Of a stretch of 64,000 nt of DNA, positions 9,503 to 15,560 are shown piece by piece. The notes beneath the pieces were generated by a model. That model was not told the origin of the DNA and searched no databases. It saw nothing but the letters and a program-made list of their open reading frames with translations. The stretch covers positions 248,001 to 312,000 of the forward strand of contig NZ_FOCE01000002.1 in the NCBI RefSeq assembly GCF_900110025.1, in the 5' to 3' direction. This DNA is from Gemmobacter aquatilis. Lineage in GTDB: Bacteria; Pseudomonadota; Alphaproteobacteria; Rhodobacterales; Rhodobacteraceae. Made by a program: the position numbers and the translations under genes. Position 1 is the first letter of the stretch, and every line of letters begins with the position of its first letter.

Positions 9503-9718
9503 ATGCAATGGCTCGTGATGATCGGCGCCGTGGTTTCGCTGGCCGGGATTGCCGGGCTGCTCTGGTGCGTGCTCATGGCGCTGAAAGCCCGCAAATCCTC
9601 TGCCGATGACGAGGAATTGCGGCTGCGGCTTCAGCGCGTCGTCGTGCTGAACATGGGCGCGCTGGGGCTTTCGGCGCTGGGGCTCATGCTGGTCGTCTCG
9701 GGCATCCTGCTGGCCTGA
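9503..9718 (+). CDS. Small two-helix membrane protein, unknown
   Basis: A 71-residue protein with two hydrophobic helices (about residues 4-26 and 46-70) separated by a charged linker (KARKSSADDEELRLRLQ). It starts MQWLVMIG, with GGACGGAGAGA upstream as a possible ribosome site. Its last 88 bases overlap, in antisense, the 3' end of the crotonase-fusion gene. One of the two ends may therefore be read slightly differently in the cell. No function can be assigned. Confidence 0.6.
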   Translation: MQWLVMIGAVVSLAGIAGLLWCVLMALKARKSSADDEELRLRLQRVVVLNMGALGLSALGLMLVVSGILLA

Positions 9719-11532
9719 TCCTCCAGCCGCGCAAACCGCGCGCCCTGCGCGGCAAGGCTGGCCAGAACCGGGGCGATGCCCCAGATCGCCGGCGCCTCTG
9801 CCTCCCACGCCTTCAGGTCGCGCCGCAGGATCAGCAAGCCGCGCCGGTCCGCCCAGAACATCGGCCCGCCCTCGTGGCGCGGAAAGCCCTGCGCCGCGAT
9901 CAGCGCAAAGTCGATGGCCGAGGGCCGCGCCACCACGCCCTGCCCCAGCAACTTCGCCCCCTCATTCGCCATGGCCGCCAGCACGCGGTTCACGATCTGC
10001 GCCGCCTCTTTGGGCGCAACCCGCCCGGGCACCACGCCATCCGGCGCCAGACCGGGCAGACCAAAGCCCGCCAAAGCCCCCGCCAGCGCCTCGGGCGCCA
10101 CGCCCTGCGCCTGCAAATGCTCCGCCGCCGCGCGCCCGGCCAGCATCACCCGCCCGGCCACGCCGCCCGGTTCCGCCACCCGCAGCCCGGCCAGCCCCAG
10201 CCGCCGCGCCAGCGCAAAGGCCGTGGCCACCGCCCCCGGCGCCGTCTGCGCGCCCACCACAACCTCCGCCAAGCGCCCGCCCGCGAAACGGAACCCCAGC
10301 GTATCGGCCCCCCGCGCGCCTTCGGGCAGCGGCGCCCGCGCCGTCAGCGCCAGCACCACGCCCGGCGGCACCGCCTCGGCCACCTCGGGCCACAGGCCCG
10401 CATCGGCCAGCAGCACCAGATCACACTCCGCCAGCGCCGCCGCCGACAGCGCCGGGCTCAGCCGCGCCCAGGCCGCATCGCGCGCCTCGGGGGCCAGCGC
10501 GCCCTGCTCCACCGCAATCTCCTGCCGCGCCGCGATCCGCTCCAGCGCCTGCACCAGCAGCGGGCGTTGCGGCTCCATCAGCACCACATCGACCCCCGCC
10601 TCCAGCAGCAACAGCGCCTGATCGGCCAGCGCCGCTCCCGCCACCCCGATCCGCCGCAACGGATGCGCCATAGCCCCCGCCTCGGGATAGCGCGCCACCG
10701 CCCGTTCCGCGAACACCGCATGGCGCAGCGCCGCCGCCTCGGGCCGGGCCAGCAGATCGGCATGGGCCGACCGCTCGAAGGCCAGCCCCTGCGGCAAAGC
10801 CAGCAGTTGCGCCGCCTCCACACAATCGACGATCCGCTCTGCCGCCGCCGTCGGATGCGGCCCCAAGGCCGCCCGCGCCGCCTTCACCGCCGCCGCATAG
10901 GCCTTGCCGTCGCGCATCGCTTCGGTCCGCGCCCCGGTGCGCTGCGGCGTCGCACCCTGCAGACTTTCCGCCAGCAGATAGGCCGCTTCCGGCAGATCCT
11001 GCGCCACCACCTGATCGACAAGCCCCAGCGCCAGCGCCTCTGCCGCGCTGATCGCCGCCCCGTCCAGCATCAGCCGCAGCGCCGCTTCCGCCCCGATCAG
11101 CCGGGGCAGCCGCTGCGTGCCCCCGGCCCCCGGCACCAGCCCCAGCGCCACCTGCGGCAGCCCCAGCCGGCACTCGGCCAGCGCGATCCGCCGATGCGCT
11201 GCCAGCGCCAGTTCCAGCCCACCGCCCAGCACATGGCCATGCAGCGCCGCCACCACCGGCTTGGTACAGGCTTCCACCCGGTCGCACAGGTCCGCCAGAT
11301 CGGGGCCGGGTTGCGGCGTATCCAACTCGTGCAGATCAATCCCCGCCGGAAAACTGCGCCCCTCGGCAATCAGCAGAATCGCCCGCGCGCCCGGATCGGC
11401 CTCTGCCGCATCCAGCGCCGCCAACAGCGCCCCGCGCATCGCCGCATTCAGCAGATTGAGCGGCGGCGCCACCAGCAGCAGCACCGCCACAGCCCCCAGC
11501 CGCTCGCTCCGCACACTGCTTTCCGCCACCAT
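9631..11532 (-). CDS. FadB/FadJ-like enoyl-CoA hydratase / 3-hydroxyacyl-CoA dehydrogenase fusion with degraded motifs
   Basis: A 633-residue protein with an N-terminal crotonase domain (about residues 10-190) and a C-terminal region that matches the layout of 3-hydroxyacyl-CoA dehydrogenase (about 270-620). The crotonase half keeps the oxyanion-hole motif HGHVLGGGLELA and GLVPGAGGTQRLP, but the usual second catalytic Glu in GLPE is Gln (GLPQVALG). In the dehydrogenase half the NAD loop GxGxxG is replaced by GVAGAALADQ, the catalytic His region HFF by FRF (LGFRFAGGRLAEVV), and GFIGNR by GVAGRV. It may be a pseudoenzyme or have shifted specificity. GAGGGG precedes the ATG at 11532. The 3' end extends 88 bases into the antisense small gene. 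Confidence 0.8.
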   Translation of the reverse strand: MVAESSVRSERLGAVAVLLLVAPPLNLLNAAMRGALLAALDAAEADPGARAILLIAEGRSFPAGIDLHELDTPQPGPDLADLCDRVEACTKPVVAALHGHVLGGGLELALAAHRRIALAECRLGLPQVALGLVPGAGGTQRLPRLIGAEAALRLMLDGAAISAAEALALGLVDQVVAQDLPEAAYLLAESLQGATPQRTGARTEAMRDGKAYAAAVKAARAALGPHPTAAAERIVDCVEAAQLLALPQGLAFERSAHADLLARPEAAALRHAVFAERAVARYPEAGAMAHPLRRIGVAGAALADQALLLLEAGVDVVLMEPQRPLLVQALERIAARQEIAVEQGALAPEARDAAWARLSPALSAAALAECDLVLLADAGLWPEVAEAVPPGVVLALTARAPLPEGARGADTLGFRFAGGRLAEVVVGAQTAPGAVATAFALARRLGLAGLRVAEPGGVAGRVMLAGRAAAEHLQAQGVAPEALAGALAGFGLPGLAPDGVVPGRVAPKEAAQIVNRVLAAMANEGAKLLGQGVVARPSAIDFALIAAQGFPRHEGGPMFWADRRGLLILRRDLKAWEAEAPAIWGIAPVLASLAAQGARFARLEDQASRMPETTSMSPSAESPSAPMFSTTTR

Positions 11533-11646
11533 GCCGCCCCTCATGCAGGTTTTACGACAGTAAAGCGGCAAAACGGGGCGTCTGGCAATCCCGCCCGCCC
11601 CGTCATCCTTGATTTTTCAGCATTTTTCGGCGCGAAAGCAGCGCCG

Positions 11647-11844
11647 TCACACCGGCATGTTGTCGAAACCCATCTCGACCACCGCATCCTGCTCGGAGGC
11701 AACCACATCGGCGCGCCCCTCATGTTCCACCGGGGCGGTAGGGGTGATTTTCACCGGCAATATCCCCATCAGCGCCTGCATCTCTTCCAGCAGCGCGATC
11801 AGCGGGGCAGCCTGCGGTGCGGTCGTCCGTGTGTTCGTGGTCAT
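11647..11844 (-). CDS. Small acidic protein, unknown
   Basis: A 65-residue acidic protein (MTTNTRTTAPQ at the start, VVEMGFDNMPV at the end) with no membrane segment or recognised domain. It lies 14 bases downstream of the DksA/TraR-like gene on the same strand. A GAGGAGAG ribosome site precedes its ATG, so the two are likely co-transcribed. The name of the family and its function are unknown to me; the pairing suggests a role with the zinc-finger protein. Confidence 0.6.
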   Translation of the reverse strand: MTTNTRTTAPQAAPLIALLEEMQALMGILPVKITPTAPVEHEGRADVVASEQDAVVEMGFDNMPV

Positions 11845-11858
11845 GGCGCTCTCCTCGC

Positions 11859-12191
11859 TCAATGGGCACAACTGCGGCAGAACGGGGTGTAAGGCACCAC
11901 ATCCAGCCGGTCCTCGGCAATCTTCGTCCCGCATTTGGTGCAATAGCCGTAGTCTCCGGCCTCCACCCGCTCCAACGCCGCCTCGATGGCGCGGATTTCG
12001 GATTGGGCAGAAAGGCCCATGCCTTCCAGCACCTCGTCACCTTCCCGCTCCACCGCCAGTTCTTCCCAGTCCTGCGCGTTGTGGCTGTCCAGTTCCGTGT
12101 CGATCTCGGCCATGCGGGCGCGCAGTTCCGCCATACGGGCCTCAAGCTGTGCCTTGCGTTCGGCAACGGGGCGTTCAAATACCGTGGTCAT
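11859..12191 (-). CDS. DksA/TraR-family C4 zinc-finger protein
   Basis: A 110-residue protein of the TraR/DksA superfamily. It has an alpha-helical coiled coil (about residues 10-75, with DWEEL and EREGDEVLEGMG) followed by a zinc finger of the form CxxC-x17-CxxC near the C terminus (CTKCG then FCRSC). Such proteins enter the RNA polymerase secondary channel or act as small regulators; this one is shorter than DksA proper. The start MTTVFE is chosen because an ideal GGAGGAG lies before it; the ATG 15 bases upstream overlaps that ribosome site. An Fnr-like box lies 55 bases upstream. Confidence 0.82.
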   Translation of the reverse strand: MTTVFERPVAERKAQLEARMAELRARMAEIDTELDSHNAQDWEELAVEREGDEVLEGMGLSAQSEIRAIEAALERVEAGDYGYCTKCGTKIAEDRLDVVPYTPFCRSCAH

Positions 12192-12245
12192 CGTCGTCTC
12201 CTCCATGTTCGCCCCGCCATGCTAACCATCCCGCAGCGCCCTGCC

Positions 12246-12259
12246 TTGATACAGGTCAA
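12246..12259. promoter_or_regulatory. Fnr/FnrL-like box
   Basis: The sequence TTGATACAGGTCAA matches the Fnr-type pattern TTGAT-N4-ATCAA with one mismatch. It lies between the divergent DksA-like gene and the persulfide dioxygenase-like gene, 55 and 84 bases from their starts. Function is inferred from pattern only. Confidence 0.45.
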
Positions 12260-12277
12260 GGCGGGGCGGAAACTCAC

Positions 12278-12293
12278 ATTCAAAACTTGCAAT
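12278..12293. promoter_or_regulatory. Possible SqrR/BigR-type operator
   Basis: ATTC-N8-CAAT resembles the ATTC-N8-GAAT pattern described for the sulfide-responsive repressor SqrR, with one mismatch. It lies 50 bases upstream of the persulfide dioxygenase-like gene, where such an operator would be expected. Weak by itself. Confidence 0.3.
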
Positions 12294-12342
12294 ATATATC
12301 CCCTACCCTATATCTCGCAGTACCGTAGCGAAAGAGGCCCCC

Positions 12343-13218
12343 ATGTCGTCCCCGCTTCCCCCCAAGGTCCACGCCTTCTTTGACGAGGCGACCAACACCA
12401 TCACCTATGTCGTGCAGGACCCCGAGGGGCGCGCCTGCGCCGTGATCGACAGCGTGCTGGATTTCGACTATCCTTCGGGCCGCACCGACACCCGCTCCGC
12501 CGATGCGGTGATCGCCTTCATCCGGGATCAGGGCCTTGATCTGCAATGGGTTCTCGAAACCCATGTCCATGCCGATCACCTGTCCGCCGCGCCCTATATC
12601 CAGGAACGGCTGGGCGGCCAGATCGGCATCGGCGACCGCATCACCGTGGTGCAGGAAACCTTCGGCAAGATCTTCAACGAAGGCACGCGGTTCCAGCGCG
12701 ACGGCTCGCAGTTCGACCGGCTGTTCCATGAAGGCGATGTCTTGACGATCGGCCATCTGCGCGGCGAGGTGTTGCACACCCCCGGCCATACCCCCGCCTG
12801 CCTGACCTATGTGATCGGCGATGCCGCTTTCGTCGGCGACACGCTGTTCATGCCCGATTTCGGCACCGCGCGCTGCGATTTCCCCGGCGGCTCCGCCGAG
12901 GTGATGTTCGATTCCGTGCAAAAGATCCTCAGCCTGCCCGATACCACCCGCATCTTCGTCGGCCATGACTACAAGGCACCGGGGCGCGACGATTACGCCT
13001 GGGAAAGCACGGTCGGCCAGCAGAAGGCGCGCAACATCCATGTCGGCGCCGGGCGGTCGAAGGCGGATTTCGTGGCGATGCGCGAAACCCGCGACGCGAC
13101 GCTGGCGATGCCGCGGCTGATCATTCCCTCCTTGCAAGTCAACATGCGCGCGGGGCAGATGCCGGAACCGGAGGAGAATGGCATCAGCTACCTCAAGGTG
13201 CCGGTGAACGGGATCTGA
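12343..13218 (+). CDS. blh: MBL-fold persulfide dioxygenase-like protein (Blh/ETHE1 type)
   Basis: A 291-residue metallo-beta-lactamase-fold protein. The metal-binding motif is THVHADHLSA (about residues 73-82), with the second histidine in LHTPGHTPACLTY and the Asp in FVGDTLF; IFVGHDYKAPGRD supplies the last His. This arrangement is that of ETHE1/Blh enzymes, which oxidise glutathione persulfide to sulfite with a mononuclear iron. The next three genes (two YeeE/YedE proteins and a DUF442-type sulfurtransferase) are the usual partners in BigR/SqrR-regulated sulfide detoxification operons. Spacing to the next gene is 19 bases. The repressor gene itself is not in the window. Confidence 0.86.
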   Translation: MSSPLPPKVHAFFDEATNTITYVVQDPEGRACAVIDSVLDFDYPSGRTDTRSADAVIAFIRDQGLDLQWVLETHVHADHLSAAPYIQERLGGQIGIGDRITVVQETFGKIFNEGTRFQRDGSQFDRLFHEGDVLTIGHLRGEVLHTPGHTPACLTYVIGDAAFVGDTLFMPDFGTARCDFPGGSAEVMFDSVQKILSLPDTTRIFVGHDYKAPGRDDYAWESTVGQQKARNIHVGAGRSKADFVAMRETRDATLAMPRLIIPSLQVNMRAGQMPEPEENGISYLKVPVNGI

Positions 13219-13237
13219 CACAGGAACGGGACGCGCG

Positions 13238-13666
13238 ATGATACCACAGGATTGGCTGCACGGCTTTGCAGGGGGCCTGATGATCGGCAGCGCCGGGGCG
13301 CTGTATCTGCTGGTCAATGGCCGGATCATGGGCGCCTCGGGCATTCTGGGCGGGATGCTGGATGGCAGCGATTGGCGGCACTGGACCGAACGGCTCAGCT
13401 TTCTGGCCGCCCTCGTGCTGGTGCCGCTGCTGATCGTGCCGCTTTATACCGTCGTCGATACGCATATCACCCCCAACCCGGTGGTGATCGTGATCGGCGG
13501 GCTGCTGACCGGGATCGGCACGCGGCTGGCCAATGGCTGCACCTCGGGGCATGGGGTCTGCGGCATCTCGCGGCTGGCGCCGCGCGGCATCGTCGCCACG
13601 GTGTTCTACATTCTGGCGGGCGGGCTGACCGTTGCGCTGTTCCGCCATGTCTGGGGGGTGATCTGA
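13238..13666 (+). CDS. YeeE/YedE (DUF395) family membrane protein, PmpA-like
   Basis: A 142-residue membrane protein with about four hydrophobic helices. It carries the family motif with a conserved cysteine, NGCTSGHGVCGISRLAPRG (about residue 98), which in YeeE relatives lines the path for thiosulfate or a sulfur group. Small paired members (PmpA/PmpB) accompany Blh-type persulfide dioxygenases and are believed to move sulfur compounds across the inner membrane. The gene ends in ATGA overlap with its partner, so the pair is translated together and probably assembles as two halves of one channel. Confidence 0.85.
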   Translation: MIPQDWLHGFAGGLMIGSAGALYLLVNGRIMGASGILGGMLDGSDWRHWTERLSFLAALVLVPLLIVPLYTVVDTHITPNPVVIVIGGLLTGIGTRLANGCTSGHGVCGISRLAPRGIVATVFYILAGGLTVALFRHVWGVI

Positions 13667-14097
13667 TGCTGCGGTCGCTGTTTGCCGCGCTGTCGGGCGG
13701 GCTGTTCGGGGCCGGGCTGCTGGTGTCGGGCATGGTGGATACGGTGAAGGTGCAGGGCTGGCTGGATGTGTTCGGCGCCTGGGATCCGACGCTGGCCTTC
13801 GTGATGGGCGGCGCGATCCTGCCCATGGCCGTCGCCTGGCGCGTGGCGGCCCGGCGCGGCGTCTCGCGGCTGGGCACGCCCTTCCCGCCCCGGCCGGAAC
13901 CGAGGCTGGACCACGGGCTCATCCTCGGCTCGCTGATGTTCGGCGCGGGCTGGGGGCTGGTCGGGCTGTGCCCTGGCCCGGCGCTGGCGTCGCTGAGCTT
14001 TGGCGGCTGGGGCGGCGGGCTCTTCCTTCTCGCCATGGCGGCGGGTATGGTGGCCGCACCCGTTATCCGCCGCCGGCTTGACCGGCTGCCAGCCTGA
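13666..14097 (+). CDS. YeeE/YedE (DUF395) family membrane protein, PmpB-like
   Basis: A 143-residue membrane protein, second half of the YeeE/YedE pair. It has about four helices, with the motif GWGLVGLCPGPALASL (about residue 93) that holds the conserved Cys of this half, and GAGLLVSGMVDTVKV near the N terminus. Its ATG overlaps the stop of the preceding gene by one base, and a sulfurtransferase gene follows after 11 bases. Role inferred from the operon: passage of thiosulfate or another sulfur species for the persulfide-oxidising enzyme. Confidence 0.85.
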   Translation: MLRSLFAALSGGLFGAGLLVSGMVDTVKVQGWLDVFGAWDPTLAFVMGGAILPMAVAWRVAARRGVSRLGTPFPPRPEPRLDHGLILGSLMFGAGWGLVGLCPGPALASLSFGGWGGGLFLLAMAAGMVAAPVIRRRLDRLPA

Positions 14098-14108
14098 AGG
14101 TCCGCCCC

Positions 14109-14525
14109 ATGGATATCCGCGCCCTGACCCCGACCTATGCCGTCTCGCCCCAGATCACCCCCGAGGATCTGCCGCAGATCAAGGCCGCGGGCTATGTGAC
14201 GGTCATCAACAATCGCCCCGATGCCGAAATCCCCGGTGCGCTGCACAGCGACACGATGCGCGCCGCCGCCGAGGCGCTGGGGCTGACCTTCGTCGCCAAT
14301 CCGGTGATCGGCGGCGCCCTGACCGAAGACAACATCACCGCACAGCGCGCCGCGATCACCGCCAGCCCCGGCCCGGTCTTCGCCTATTGCGCCTCGGGCA
14401 ACCGCTCTTCTGTGGTCTGGGCGCTGGCCCATGCCGGGCAGATGAGCGCTGACGAGCTGATCGGCATCCCCGCCCGCTTCGGCTACAGCCTCGACTGGCT
14501 GCGCCCGACGCTGGAACAGGCGTAA
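14109..14525 (+). CDS. DUF442/TIGR01244-family sulfurtransferase-phosphatase-like protein
   Basis: A 138-residue protein with the dual-specificity phosphatase-like fold of the TIGR01244/DUF442 family. The active-site loop is YCASGNRSSVVW (about residues 97-108), a Cys-x5-Arg signature in the rhodanese/phosphatase manner. The N-terminal part (YAVSPQITPEDLPQIKAAGY, VINNRPDAE) is the usual family start. In many relatives this domain is fused to the N terminus of the Blh metallohydrolase; here it is a separate gene at the end of the same operon, which supports a shared role in persulfide handling. Converges with the FliM-like gene. Confidence 0.86.
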   Translation: MDIRALTPTYAVSPQITPEDLPQIKAAGYVTVINNRPDAEIPGALHSDTMRAAAEALGLTFVANPVIGGALTEDNITAQRAAITASPGPVFAYCASGNRSSVVWALAHAGQMSADELIGIPARFGYSLDWLRPTLEQA

Positions 14526-14542
14526 CAACCCGCGCCACAGGC

Positions 14543-15502
14543 TCATGCGCTGGCCGCGCGCGGCAAGGGCAGCGGCGGCTCTGCCGGGCGCTGCGGCACC
14601 GTCACCGCCGCCCCCGCACCGCGCGTGCCTTGCGTTTCGGTCAGCCGCAGCGCCCGCATCCCGCGTTGCTGGCCCAGCTTGCCCTGCGCCAGCCCCCGTC
14701 CGTCGCGCCCCGTCAGCTCCACCCCGTCCAGCGCCGCGCCGGTCAGCGGCAGCAGATCGCCCACCCGCAGCGCCAGCGCCCCCGACAACGGCAGCCGCAC
14801 CCGGCCCAGCACGGCGATCAGCTCCGCCTCCGCCTCCATCACCTCTTGCGCCAGGGCCGCGCTGAACTGGTCTTCCTGCGCAGGGTCCGGGCCGGGCAGC
14901 GGCGCCGCACGATGCGGGCGCCGGCCATGCCCCTCGGCGGGCAGCGCCAGAATCAGCCCGCCCTTGCGCGCCCCGCCCAGCTCGCACTCGCAGCGCAGCA
15001 CCTTGAAGGCCGCATCCTCCAGCATCAGCGCCAAGGGCCGCGCCCCGTCCAGCACCGAGCTGTAGCGAAACCCGTCAGTCCAGACGAGATCCTCTTCCGC
15101 CAGCAGTGCCTGCTGCAATTCCTCCAGCGCCGCGTCGATCAGATCGGCCACCATCGCCGCATCGGTCCGCGTCGGTTTGCGCGCCACCACCGGCTGCGAC
15201 AGCACCCGCCCCAGCGTCTGTGCCTCGATCAGCGAGGCCAGCACCTCGGCGCTCAGCACCAATACCCCCATCGCCTCGCGCGGGCCTTCCAGCAGCGCGA
15301 TCAGCGCGCGTTCCGGCGGCAGATCCAGCAATTCCGTCAGCGACAGCCGCTCCGCCCGCACCGGCCCGGCCTCCACCGCCAGATCAAGCTGCCCCCGTGC
15401 CGCCCGCGCCAAGGCCAGCGGCCAGGCGCGTTCCGCCCCGCCCCCCGCCAAGGGCGCCACCTGCGCCCCTGCGAGCTTTCGCCTGATCACACCCTGATCC
15501 AC
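14543..15502 (-). CDS. FliM/FliN-family C-terminal (SpoA) domain protein, orphan
   Basis: A 319-residue protein. The last 80 residues (LGRVRLPLSGALALRVGDLLPL and following) match the SpoA domain shared by FliM and FliN, the C-ring proteins of the flagellar switch. The N-terminal 200 residues are FliM-like in size but the EIDAL-type CheY-binding motif expected at the very start of FliM is not visible. No other flagellar gene occurs in the window. It follows the symporter-kinase gene by 58 bases on the same strand. GTG start with GGAAGG at good spacing. It may be a flagellar FliM of a reduced type or an adaptor in signalling; the first is the safer call. Confidence 0.72.
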   Translation of the reverse strand: MDQGVIRRKLAGAQVAPLAGGGAERAWPLALARAARGQLDLAVEAGPVRAERLSLTELLDLPPERALIALLEGPREAMGVLVLSAEVLASLIEAQTLGRVLSQPVVARKPTRTDAAMVADLIDAALEELQQALLAEEDLVWTDGFRYSSVLDGARPLALMLEDAAFKVLRCECELGGARKGGLILALPAEGHGRRPHRAAPLPGPDPAQEDQFSAALAQEVMEAEAELIAVLGRVRLPLSGALALRVGDLLPLTGAALDGVELTGRDGRGLAQGKLGQQRGMRALRLTETQGTRGAGAAVTVPQRPAEPPLPLPRAASA

Positions 15503-15560
15503 CTGCGACCTTCCTGCCGTCGAACAGGATCAGTGGTGGCACAACACCCTTACCAAAGGG

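Noticed and set aside
9874-11892. A long forward frame of 672 codons opposite the fusion-protein gene
   Set aside because: It is made of Arg, Gln, His and Pro codons, the product of reading strongly GC-biased genes on the wrong strand. There is no domain, and the real gene opposite has family motifs.
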